Below are positions 10,101 through 20,142 of a stretch of DNA of 64,000 bases, in pieces; the stretch's first letter is position 1; each line of letters starts with the position of its first letter. The translations under genes and the position numbers were made by a program. This DNA comes from Glandiceps talaboti (taxonomy: Eukaryota > Hemichordata > Enteropneusta > Spengelidae), in contig NC_135558.1 in the NCBI RefSeq assembly GCF_964340395.1, positions 14,433,500-14,497,499 of the forward strand, written 5' to 3'. Below the pieces are notes generated by a model that saw nothing but the letters and a program-made list of their open reading frames with translations, was not told where the DNA came from and made no database searches.

Positions 10101-12985
10101 CATTATTCCAGTAATTTTATATGTTCTCAGATCAGCTTATGGTTTGTAGAGCAGTAGCCAGGCTGTTTTGTTAACTATGTTTTATTTGACAGCCTCATCA
10201 ATAAGGTTGTTTTCTTTTTTCGTACACACTCTATGCCAGTATTTCACCATCATGTTATTAACAAAATTTGACAGTGGTTGTCTACCTAGTTCTCCCTTAC
10301 TGCTACGTTTGTTGCACATGAGTTAACTTGGAGTAACATTTTGGATAATTTGATGTTTAGTTTCTCTATTGGTGTTTTATCAGTTTATTTCTCTGCTCCC
10401 CAAATTTCACAACCATATGTTAGTATGGGTCTAATAGCGAGATCAAAAATTTTGATCCATGTTGGAATGTTTATATTAGTGGACGAAGTGATTAATTTTC
10501 CAATAGAGTAGAACGCATTTGTTGCCTTTTTATAAAGTTTGTCTTTTGCTAGATCAAAATTGCCATTGAGTTGAAATTCTATCCCTAGATAGTTAGCTGT
10601 ATACGATCTCGTTATCTAATAAATGTTTTAATAATCTATTATATATGTTTTCTCTATATTGTTTAACATGCATAGTTATATAGCAAGGGAGGTATTTGAT
10701 GATGAAAGGGATGTATTCAAGGACTCCAAATTCCAATACCTAATGACAGACATACTATTCACAGTGGTATTCAAAAAATGTATACTTTTTGTACATTGCA
10801 TGTAATCTGCATTACTATTGTTTAGCTTACTTTGGAGTGGTTTGATGATTGAAAAGTTCATTTAAAATCGAGCGTCAATAACTATTTATGAACAGAAATA
10901 TGTAGGATTACTAATGTATTGTTTTACATGTTAATTACACTAATTAACACTTCTTTGACATGCACGTTTATCTAACAAAGGAGATATTTAATGATGAAAG
11001 AAAGGTATTCAAGTACATTGTACTCTAATATCTAATGACACTACTAATATCATACTAATCACATGGGCGTTCGCAAAAATGTATACTTATTGTACATTAC
11101 ATGTAATCTGTAACCTTTACTAAATCTGTAACTAAAGTGATTAATTTACACACATTAAATGTTTAAATTCAATAGGAATGATTGTACAATCATATAGTAA
11201 CTCAAAAGTAATTCATGACCTTCTGACCTACCCATAGACATATGTTACTTGTATTGGTCTTTGAACAAATGATATTTCATGAATATTATTTTTTCACTAA
11301 TTATGCTAATTAAGAAACGTCCTTTTTCATCAGGTTCCACCACTTAAATTTTTCTTAGACTTTTGCTATGTTATTCAGCATAAAATTCTGAGCAAGGTAC
11401 ACTAAACATTATGTCTGTTGCAATTATATCGAGGTTCGGCCTAAATTTCCTCTAGACTGACTGGACTATTACGCGACCTTCATTCAGTGTTTGATACTTA
11501 AAAAAACATTGGCGCCCGAACGTCTGATGATGAATCGAAGTTGTTGAAATGGTTTATTTCATTTAGACTAAATGTAGCAAAAAAAATGTTATCTTGCTAT
11601 TGAAGTGTAGCATTATGTAGTTTCTTGTTGGTTTCTACATGGTTGTATCAAACTGAAAAGCTGCACGGTATTGTAAAATTCATTGTAGGATTGATACCAA
11701 ACTCATGCCAATAAGTGAAAGTAAATGAAACAATCCATATCTCATTTAATATCCAAATTGTTATTACATGTAATTAGTGAATTCACAAGGTATCCTTGAA
11801 AATACAACTCTTGTAATCGAGCCATCGGTTTACTAAGATAGGTGCAAACTAAATCTACTGTTCTTCAATGTGGTAGATTACACAAGTGGGTGATAGTGGT
11901 TCCTCTGTTGGGCAATTCTAATCAGCCTGTGATCCAGATGGTGTAAACAGCGGAAGTCCCAAAACAGCTACACTGCAAGTCTGTAGAACTTTGTCAATAA
12001 AATTCTGCCAGACGCCTCCCTACTGAGAGGTTATAATTAAACCAACGTCCATTCAATAGCGTATCACTACTGTATGCTGCGACAATTAGTTTTAGTTTGT
12101 GTATATCCTCAGACCAGTAACGGTCTGAGGTATATCTTAGTAAACCTAAGGCTTAATTACCAGAGTAATATCAAAATGAGTCAGGAAAAGTAACTACAAG
12201 TATGTTCTTACCTTTACTCTGGGTATATGTATTTTGATTACAGGCTACCAGTGCTAGCACTCTCACCCAATGCTAGGTATGACAAAATGATGGAAGCATT
12301 CCATGGCAAGGGATATTACGTCACCAGACCAGAAGAACTAGAGAAAGCATTGGATTCTTGTCTAAATGTACATCCAACAACGCCCTCACTCATCAATGTT
12401 TTAATCAATCCATTGTCTGACAGGAAAAAACAGGTAAAATGTTCAGTTCGGTTTATTCTCTTTAATAAGCCACCATTGTAGCTATTTGTTACATGTATTA
12501 TGTTTTGTATGTACATGTAGCATTATTGCAAAGTGGTCATAGTTTTTCAAACTTGTAATTCCTAATATCGTGAATTTCAAGGTAATAAACTATTGACTAG
12601 TACTGTGTGGTAGAGTTGTACGTCCTACCCAACTCTACCTTTGGGTGTTCGTGTCTACAGATGATTGGGTTCGAAAGTGGTCCTGGGAAAGGGGTTCATA
12701 CCATGAAGACCCATAGTGAGTGTGCATGTCAAATGGTAACTACATACAGGATGTACATTAGTCCTATGTAATCTGGAAAGGTGTACGGACCGGATTTTCT
12801 ATTTTTAATCATACATTCCCACCACTTGCCTAGGTGAGTAACCCCACTCCAAGGGGGGGGGGGCTGATATATAAACTCCATTGACATTCCTTCGTTTCAC
12901 TGAACATCACCTGAAGCAAAGTAACACTCATTGCATTGTCACTTTGTTTTCTTCATAGGATTTTGTCTGGTTGACAAGAGGTTAA
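552..12985 (+). CDS. HACL1: 2-hydroxyacyl-CoA lyase 1, 5'-partial, 15 exons
   Basis: This ThDP-dependent enzyme cleaves 2-hydroxyacyl-CoA to formyl-CoA and an aldehyde in peroxisomal alpha-oxidation. Exons, all with GT-AG borders: 552-592, 984-1064, 1508-1580, 1864-1941, 2803-2897, 3439-3551, 4137-4272, 5582-5687, 6284-6370, 6660-6821, 8476-8576, 9160-9318, 9773-9880, 12244-12433, 12959-12985. The exons sum to 1557 nt, so 518 residues plus a stop; roughly 60 N-terminal residues lie upstream of the window. Diagnostic stretches are [76 protein letters not shown] and [17 protein letters not shown]. The ThDP site is GDSAFGFSG followed by VVNNNG. The C-terminus ends WLTRG, one residue after the Arg that in the vertebrate protein precedes the peroxisomal signal SNM; see findings. 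Family assignment is very secure. Confidence 0.96.
1107..1385. repeat. TGAT/GGTT tetranucleotide tract in HACL1 intron
   Basis: Runs of TGAT, TGAC, GGTT and GATGG fill most of the intron between exons 984-1064 and 1508-1580. Frame-like stretches on either strand here are low-complexity artefacts. Confidence 0.9.
2319..2427. repeat. hairpin/foldback MITE-like element
   Basis: Arms of roughly 50 nt (CATTCA...GGAAAAT...GTGACCTAAGGG...TTTTGTCAGTACGAG and its imperfect reverse complement) flank a loop of about 10 nt. It lies inside the HACL1 intron before exon 2803-2897. No coding content. Confidence 0.7.
3573..4040. repeat. long inverted-repeat (foldback) element
   Basis: The left arm runs from about 3573 to 3782. 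It returns as a diverged reverse complement from about 3816 to 4040, around a loop of about 33 nt. Matching landmarks include CCCTTGCAGCAGTTG, AATTAAAACTG, CCGAAAAGT, CTTATCACAC and GTTTATGTCTGCGAAAG. The left edge lies only some 20 nt from the splice donor of HACL1 exon 3439-3551. No transposase coding is seen, so it is a non-autonomous element or a local inverted duplication. Confidence 0.8.
4741..5010 (+). mobile_element. tRNA-derived SINE
   Basis: An RNA polymerase III A box (TGGCTGAGTGG, 4747-4757) and B box (GGTTCGAAC, 4790-4798) form a tRNA-like head. A body follows containing the GGGTACTCCGGTTTGCTCCTGC core seen in many marine-animal SINEs. The 3' tail is an ATTAGT/ATT microsatellite. 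The head is too degenerate and lacks the paired acceptor stem of a working tRNA gene. It lies in the intron between exons 4137-4272 and 5582-5687. Target-site duplications were not clear. Confidence 0.8.
6767..7728 (+). repeat. amplified exon-end segment of HACL1 (about five copies)
   Basis: The last part of exon 6660-6821 ([18 protein letters not shown]) plus its GTAAGT donor recurs downstream. There is a decayed copy at about 6829-6885. A partial copy (7581-7605), a good copy at 7606-7670 reading [20 protein letters not shown] followed by GTAAGT, and a decayed copy at about 7676-7728 follow, with a period of about 69 nt. The intronic copies lack a clear upstream acceptor, so they are probably not exons. 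Confidence 0.8.
6890..7030. repeat. GAAAC-type pentanucleotide array
   Basis: Diverged GAAAC/GAACC/GAAAT units run across the intron. A short reverse-complement stretch (TTTCGTTTTATTTCATTTTG) at about 7058-7088 could pair with them. Confidence 0.85.
7978..8374. mobile_element. MITE with GTTTCCGATAA termini, copy 1
   Basis: The element begins GTTTCCGATAA and ends with the reverse complement TTATCGGAAAC, about 395 nt apart. A homologous copy lies at about 61767-62058 in the opposite orientation. Matching text includes CAGAAAATAGGGTAGGTAGGTC just inside one end. It is non-coding and lies in the HACL1 intron before exon 8476-8576. Confidence 0.7.
8751..9141. repeat. two direct repeats of about 70 nt
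   Basis: Segments at about 8751-8822 and 9073-9141 share ACAGAAC-CCATG, GCGAGTG, GTACTC and GGTATTTGCAC, spaced about 320 nt apart in the intron before exon 9160-9318. Confidence 0.6.
9160..9880 (+). CDS. HACL1: HACL1 exons carrying the ThDP/Mg-binding motif
   Basis: Exon 9160-9318 encodes [20 protein letters not shown] and ends in [16 protein letters not shown]. The arginine codon is split over the intron, and exon 9773-9880 continues with [20 protein letters not shown]. Together they make the GDx(~26)NN motif that binds thiamine diphosphate and magnesium. The GDS version, rather than GDG, matches the vertebrate HACL1 sequence as I remember it. No defects are visible, so the catalytic core looks intact. 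Confidence 0.95.
10200..10600 (-). pseudogene. decayed LINE reverse-transcriptase 3' fragment
   Basis: On the minus strand the stretch reads [18 protein letters not shown], then [13 protein letters not shown], then [18 protein letters not shown]. After an in-frame stop comes [18 protein letters not shown] and, after a frameshift, [11 protein letters not shown] and KYWHRV. This YLGi...GnF...PILtYGxEiWG...LGV...N.AV..ELGR.PL...KYW order is typical of the C-terminal half of Jockey/CR1-group LINE ORF2. Stop and frameshift make it dead. It sits antisense in the HACL1 intron before exon 12244-12433. Confidence 0.85.
10664..11112. repeat. two diverged direct repeats of about 150 nt
   Basis: Segments at about 10664-10812 and 10962-11112 share GGAG-TATTT-ATGATGAAAG, TATTCAAG, CTAATGACA and AAAAATGTATACTT-TTGTACATT-CATGTAATCTG. 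No coding content. Confidence 0.7.
11819..12155. mobile_element. TIR element of about 340 nt
   Basis: The left end GCCATCGGTTTACTAAGATA is matched in reverse complement at the right end (TATCTTAGTAAACCTAAGGC). A perfect 12-14 nt hairpin (TATATCCTCAGACC...GGTCTGAGGTATAT) lies at about 12103-12136 just inside the right end. It is non-coding and probably a MITE. Confidence 0.6.
12959..12985 (+). CDS. HACL1: HACL1 last coding exon with early stop
   Basis: The acceptor TTCATAG precedes GAT TTT GTC TGG TTG ACA, then AGA GGT TAA ATG TGA. It reads D-F-V-W-L-T-R-G-stop, with Met and a second stop directly downstream in frame. Against the vertebrate ending R-S-N-M-stop this aligns without gaps, the first stop falling on the Asn position. 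Confidence 0.85.
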   Translation, partial: DFVWLTRG

Positions 12986-12999
12986 ATGTGAAAACCATA

Positions 13000-15900
13000 C
13001 ATGTAATGCTGGATGGGTGGACAGGAATTTATAATAACTCACTAGAATCAATTATCATGGCAACATGAATATGGATTATCCCAAAATTATGAACAAGCAA
13101 AAAATAAACTATTACTTGTCATGTGAACAGTGCTAACATGACTTTATATTACCATGACAATGGGAATAAATCAGAGGGAAATTGATAATATATATTACTC
13201 CCAAAACTACTATCATGTTAGCTGGATAGTAAAATCACAAGAATCAGTTACCATGGCAACAAATGAATTAGAGAAAATTTGTTATATCATGGATTTCTCA
13301 AACATTTTGAACGACCAATGTACTGTTAGTGATATGAACAATGCTGAAAGATACATCTTGGTATTGAATAGGAAAGGGCTATGAACAACCAAAGTAATCA
13401 AAGAATTTGTAAAATGACAGTGTCCAAGTTAATAGTACTATTTATACCAGAAATGGGCAATATTGACGACAATTGTGTAAAAAATTAAAACGTCACTTTT
13501 TATCAGCGAGAACAAATTATGGGTATATTTTTTAATTGATTCGACGTTTTTAATTAGAACAAATTTTGGACAGAACATCCGGTCGTTAAGTTTAATTAAA
13601 TCGAATAAAGGTGAAGTTCAACTTATATTAGTTCAACATATGATCGTTTCTCAACAGTAAGTTTTATACTAACTCATACATATTTTTTCTTCCTCATGTT
13701 ATGCCGCCATTGTGTTTGATTTTTTCAGTGCCTGAAAGTGAAAATGAGATTATGATTTTGGTGTGACAAGTCCTTGATCTTTTTAACTCCCCCCTTCTTT
13801 ATTTAGGAACAAACATGAATAGAATACCAAGCATAGTAATACATTAAATTGCATTTAATAATGTTTACTAAGCAAAAGTGGATGGGTACAACAAGTAATA
13901 ACGTCTTTATGTCAAAATCTGGCATTAGTCATCGCGCCTCAATACTTGAGGGCGTCCTTCTTTGGGTTACTAGTTATAGATGATGACACTAGTTCTGCTC
14001 AGACTTCTGATCGTTTGTGGCGGTTTTGCACTCCCACCGGCACTGTCACGTTCCGTCTCGTTTAAATTTGTTTATTTGTTTATGTTTTGGTAGTAACGGA
14101 CTCTCTTTAATTAGGAGTGTTATTTTGTGAGACTTTCTGAGTGGGATAACATTTTCGAGATATCTCCTACTTGCATAACACAAGAGCGTGGGTAGGGGAA
14201 AGTGAGTTTGGTTTATTATGAGGAAACACGAATACCAAACTCTGTATTTCATGGCTGTAATGAGGCTTAAACAAGTACTTTAAGACTATATTTCATTGGG
14301 AAGACTTCCTGTATCAATAGAAATCGTGACTTTAGTTGAGAACTCCCCCCCCCCCCCCGTTTTGCGAGATTGAGAGTCTAGTCTTTTTTTTCGAAGCAGT
14401 CCACAAAACAGAACATCGTATTCATTGCTAGTGTTGACGGCACTTTAGGATTCACTTCTATTTTCGTTTACTTTTGTGAGTTGTGAATATTCATTCTCGC
14501 AAGTGCTAAGTGTCACTTTTAAGTAACTTTCGACGGCAAAACTGGAGATTTAAGCGAGCATAAACTAATAATCGAGACTTTACTGGTGATATGTGCAATC
14601 AATTTGTCATATGCCCCACGTTGATATTTCGCTTACAATTTTTTGATTCTAGGGTTAGTGCTAAAATATGCATATTTACGATATATTGCTATCAGCATAG
14701 ACTTGGTGTTTTCAGAGCTCGATAACCGAGAAATGCTTTACAAGTAGAAACTTATGTACAGTCCCACGGTGTATATTGTGCTCTCTAAAATATACTATGC
14801 ACTTTAACGACTGTCTCACAGGACAAATACACACGCTCGGTTCGAAAAAAAAAACGGGTCACAAGCGACACCTGTCTTGCCAACGCCACGGAGTTCTGGA
14901 AATGTCGGTGATAAAAGTCACGGCGTGACTCGGTCCTGACTGAAGGTGTTCATCCCACAACCCGGGTCATTAAATCGCTTCGTTTTGGCCATGGTGTTTT
15001 GGCGGAGGACTTTATCTGTCATCTGACCAAGTGTTTAGTTGTCATAGAGTGAGGCCTTCTCCCGAGTGTGTTGTCTACATTCTGACCCATGAAACACAAC
15101 AAACAACTCTTACTATTCAACTATTAGTAGTGCCCAATACTGTAACAACAGGTGGATAGAACTTGACCCTCGTTAAATCTAGAACACTGGTTTCTAGGTG
15201 GATAGTTGGTCAAACACAACAATAGTGTATTGTGTTTTTTATGTGTGCCGGCGGCATTGACAGTGCATTGATGACGAACTTTGTTTTTAGAATAACAATA
15301 CTGTCGTTTAAAAAACTTATGCCCCAGTACATGTCTTTCAGTATTTACACACAGAACCAAACAACTATTTACTTGGGCTTTAACTTGAGTTTCCATAGTT
15401 ACGACTGACAAGTCTATCAATTTGAACTACCGAAAACACATTGATACTCGACGTGCAGTCCTATATGATTCTAGACAACATTGTGACTAGTAATAACACA
15501 GTATTACATTCACTCTTACGTTGGAGGGGAGGGGAGGGGGGGGGGCATAGTGGACTTGACAGGAAATTCATTTTAGGAAATAGAGGTGACAATGTACTAG
15601 TCATACATAATCATGTATATGGGACAACACTACAATCGTATATGGGACAACACTACCAATGGTTATATAGGCATGCAACATGTCTTTCGCGTGAAAGGAA
15701 ATCATATTTCGAAGCCAGCATTGTAAACATTCTATTAAGAAGTCGAGACGGGTTTATTTTCATATGACATGCACCTATCTCCGTGTTGTCACCTTGATGT
15801 TGAAATGTCTTAAAAGAATGTTCATATTTGATAATATGGATGTAGGCACTTGAATGACGAGTCGCGACATAAATCATGACACCCAGAGTTTATGACGCAT

Positions 15901-17100
15901 ATTGCGAAATCTAACAACAACAAGCGAAATATGGCTGCCATTCGGCCATATTTTATTTATTCACAAACACATTGATGCATGATGTGCATATGTCTCACAT
16001 AGTATCTTTAATACCTTTAGACCAGGTTTGGTTGGAATCGATTGGTGCATGCCAGAGATATGAGGGTGAGCGTACGTACACAACATGGACGGACGCACGG
16101 GACGGAACCCAATGTATAAGTCCCCGTTAATATTGGGAACTAAAAGAACTTTTGCAAATAATATTTGAACACATATACTGTGTAAAAATCGATTTGAAAT
16201 GTTAATTAACACCTTGACCACCTGTTTCGTAACAATTATTTGAAATAATCGACCGCCATTGTATTATGATAAAATATTACGAGTCCATGGATAATGCTAT
16301 TCAAACATTGCTAATTGAAAAATGAAGAGTTTGCCAAATCGCACTTGCCAATTAAGGCACTTATTATATCACAAAAAATAATGGTGTTTGGGGATTATTT
16401 TTATCCAATGTCGTCTTGTTTTAGTCAGGTGCACTTTTCAACATTAATCGATACACAAATAGTATAGAAAAAAAATATTCAAAAAATAAAGGCAATCGTC
16501 GAGTTTCAGGTTGACGAGTTCAAAAGTGCGTTGACTCCCATGACAGTAACTATGAGTATAACGTAACGGCGACCTCGGTATTTGGTTTTTTAAAGAATTA
16601 TTTTTTAAAAGTCAAATAGAAACAGTCTTCCATGCGCCCTATGATTGTTCCATTGGATTGCTAATCCCACTTGGAAAATGAATTTAAGAAAAGAGGAAAA
16701 CAAAGAGAATTCAGAGTCGTGAAATATGTCTGAAATAAATGGCACCGCATTGTCTTGGTCCCGGGTGCAGCCTCAGTTTAGCCGAAAGTAACGTCGTATA
16801 TTCGTTGTGGTCTGAAAAAAAAATGATATTTGGGGTCAAAAGTTTATGAAGTTCCCTCTGCTTGTTGCTATTTATTTATGTTAATTAATAGTGACACACG
16901 CCATAAATACTTCTAAATGAAAAGAAAACATAAACAAACCATTCTTGTGAATTTTGTGACGTCACCGCTCATAAAATTTACGGCGTTATTGTCAGAGGAA
17001 ATTATTCGAATATCTTCCGGTTCATACAAAATGTATTACCACAGTCACGATCGGTACCTTGACGATCGAAGAGTACCGCCACCGTACCGGCCACCTCGAC
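13000..17100. other. intergenic region after HACL1, no gene recognised
   Basis: It holds the HACL1 3' UTR, short homopolymers (C-run near 14343, G-run near 15533) and small open frames without family features or splice support. I see no convincing coding exon on either strand. Confidence 0.6.
13103..13108 (+). terminator. candidate HACL1 poly(A) signal
   Basis: AATAAA about 120 nt after the HACL1 stop; another lies near 13164. Which one is used cannot be told from sequence. Confidence 0.45.
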
Positions 17101-17124
17101 GTACGATTGCGATTCACGTCGTCC

Positions 17125-17810
17125 CATTTTCAACTCGTCCCATTTCAACTCGCCCCAATTTCAACTCGCCCCATTTTCAACTCGCCCCATTTTTAACTCG
17201 TCCCATTTTCAACTCGCCCCAACAACACTAGGAAACGTTTATAAATCTAAACGATACATGGACTCGAAGTACGGAGACCGAAACATTTACATGATTTTAC
17301 CTACATAGCCAGTCGAAGCGTAGCAAATGTAACATTTCGTAGCAGAAAGTGGTGTGGGTTTTGGCTAAGTGTTTGGTAGATCTAGAACTTATAGCACAAC
17401 AACTTTCCTCAGTCATGGAATATCACTTTTCACATTAGGACTTAATGTTTACAACCCAAATAAGAAATAATAATGATAATAACCAGGGAGAATATTAGTG
17501 ACTGACACGCTTACGACTTCCGCGCGTACGGGTTTTGGAGACGTGTCTCCTCTCCCTAGTTAACGCAACTAAGTATTGTAGTATGTGTTTACAGCGCAAG
17601 TGGTACTTCATTAGTGGAATACGAGATACCACAGACCCTCCAAACTGAGTACTACTAGCTTCGATTTCATATATGCACAGGTAAATTATATTGCAAGAGT
17701 TGGGGCGAGTTGAATATGGGGCGAGTTGAAATTGGGGCGAGTTGAAAATTGGACGAGTTGAGTGGGACGAGTTGAAATGGGACGAGTTGAAATTGGGACG
17801 AGTTGATCCG
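17125..17810. repeat. inverted pair of CAACTCGCCCCATTTT minisatellite arrays
   Basis: About six to seven units of CAACTCG(T/C)CCCATTTT run on the plus strand at 17125-17222. A similar array lies in reverse complement at 17699-17806, separated by about 475 nt. Outer flanks are also weakly inverted (CGCCACCGTACCGG against GGTACGGTACGGC), so the whole may be a foldback element of about 850 nt. Confidence 0.8.
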
Positions 17811-18265
17811 TCACCGACGTAACAACCAACGGTAGCAACATATGGTGTGGTACGGTACGGCACCGTTCAAGTTCGTGCAATGACACTATAGCTAGCGCTC
17901 AATACACGCGTAGTAGTTACGTAATGCCTGCAGGTAGTGACTGGAGAAAACTATAATAACCGTAATTTAGACAAGTCGGTCAGACAAAATTATAACAATT
18001 AGAATTATTTGTTCAAAGTCTCGACATGTTTTGCCTACGTTGTAACCGTTTTCACAAAGTTGTGACAACATTCGATAAGTTCGTTGACTCGAAAAACCAC
18101 AGGTAGGTCAATAGAGGTTGAACAGTCAGCACCCCCCCCCCCACCCACCATTTTAATTATGCAACTATTCGTATTCTTTGACATCACATGATAATTCCGC
18201 GATAATAACATAAATCGGAATTATCAGTGTTCAAGAAATGTTTCCATAACTGAGTCGGAGATGGC

Positions 18266-18436
18266 GCACACACATACATACATACATACATACATACATA
18301 CATACATACACACACATACATACATACATACATACATACATACATACATACATACATACATACATACATACATACATACATACATACATACATACATACA
18401 TACATACATACATACATACATACATACATACATACA

Positions 18437-18467
<31 letters not shown>

Positions 18468-18468
18468 G

Positions 18469-18500
<32 letters not shown>

Positions 18501-18517
18501 GTACGTACGTACATACA

Positions 18518-18548
<31 letters not shown>

Positions 18549-18653
18549 GATACATACATACATACACACACACACGTACGTACGTACATACATACATACA
18601 TACATACATACATACATACATACATACATACGTACGTACATACATACATACTG
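18266..18653. repeat. (TACA)n microsatellite, about 390 nt
   Basis: Tandem CATA with internal (CA)n, GTACGTAC and ATATGATACATA interruptions. The interrupted cassette itself repeats (about 18466-18510 and 18545-18590). Open frames in all phases are repeat artefacts. Confidence 0.95.
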
Positions 18654-19345
18654 CCTCATTAGTGGTCTGAGATACTACATTATTCCATCGTGACTCATTT
18701 CCACGTGAAATGACCCGAATGGATATCGTTATGTTCACACAACACTGTACAGATAAGTATATATTACGTCACATTGGTAGTTCTCTCTACAACTCGTACT
18801 TACGTGTCGTAGGACGCAGGGCGACATAGTTTTTCTTATAAATCAACAAGAACGATTTACCTTAGAAACGAACACACAACGGGCTGTCGTAGCCATTAAG
18901 ACCTTGTCTGATCACGATCTCTGTTACGTTAAATGGGCTGTTGTACTGTTATGCAAACTCCATTCATCTTTTGTTTAAACAGAATCTGGCAACCAGAATT
19001 TCATCGAGGAGAGACATAAATAGCAACATAATGAATACCATATACATATGCATGATCAACGGTACAATACTGAAACAACATGATATAACGATGTCTGTTG
19101 GCGATGTGTAAGATGCAAATCTGACCGCTTGACAACGGGTTCAATTTAGATGTGTCAAAGCGTGGGAGTGCCATGCATTCAGAAGGTTTTTTTTTTAAAT
19201 GTAGTGTTGTTATTATTCAGCAAGGCACTTTAATTCTGATTTCGAAATTTCAACTTGAAAATACATCTCAGATTGAAATGTAGCAAGTAAACCATTCAAC
19301 GAACATGAGTTATTGTAAATAATAATGAATGAATAAGGAAGCAAT

Positions 19346-19348
<3 letters not shown>

Positions 19349-19428
<80 letters not shown>

Positions 19429-19480
19429 GAGGGAGGGAGGGAGGGAGGGTGGGAGGAGAGCGAGAGAGAGAGAGAGAGAG
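19349..19480. repeat. (GA)n tract with G4-like GGGA run
   Basis: A pure GA dinucleotide tract is followed at about 19424-19457 by spaced G-triplets (GGGGGAGGGAGGGAGGG) and another GA tract. The purine strand could form triplex or quadruplex structures. Confidence 0.9.
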
Positions 19481-20107
19481 GGGGGACGAGACAGCCAGAT
19501 TGAAACAGCATTTGTTATATACAGCTTACAGAGGGGATACACGTAGTGAGCGACAGAGGTACAAACAGAGAGATGGTCGGACAGACAAACAGTCAGATAG
19601 GGCCGAGGGGGTCGGGTAATAACATCTACATCACTTTCTAGATAAATAAGTTAATCTAATTTAGCAATACATTTTACATCAGACTTCTTTTAGTAGTGTG
19701 AGATTTTACATGCAGCACGGTAGGTTATAAATTTCACTTTATTTACCGCCTGCGATTACATCATAACCTCCTTTGTTCTCGTGGTAGCCTTACCAACGCA
19801 TGCTTTCGAGGGCTGATCAACAGATTGAGAAAACCGTGGAATTAATTTATTCATCCATTGTGCAATCTGTCTTTACATATTGAAATTACTTTCTCTCAAT
19901 CAACACATGACAACAGTTGTCATAGCAAAGACAATAGCAGGTAATGACAGCGCACATAACAACTGACCAGCTCGAAGAATTCAACAAAAGAGGTTTTCAG
20001 TTATGATTTGCATAAGTTTTACCTAAATGAAAGATGTAGCCAATGATTCACAAGTGTTATTTTCCATTGCCCATATTTGGACTGCACCCCACACCCAACC
20101 ATGCCGC

Positions 20108-20142
20108 ATAAAAAGGCGTGGATGACACGGTGAGCTTCATTC
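20108..20142 (+). promoter_or_regulatory. core promoter: TATA box and initiator
   Basis: The TATA box ATAAAAA (20108-20114) lies about 30 nt upstream of an initiator-like TTCATTC with the likely start A at 20139. The first exon (20139-20201) then ends in CAAAAAAAG followed by the donor GTAAGAAA. Confidence 0.75.

Noticed and set aside
18184-18738. Long open frames rich in YVCM or THTYI on both strands
   Set aside because: They are translations of the (TACA)n microsatellite; all frames stay open because the repeat unit lacks stops.
19329-19619. Arg/Glu-rich 96-codon frame
   Set aside because: Translation of the (GA)n tract.
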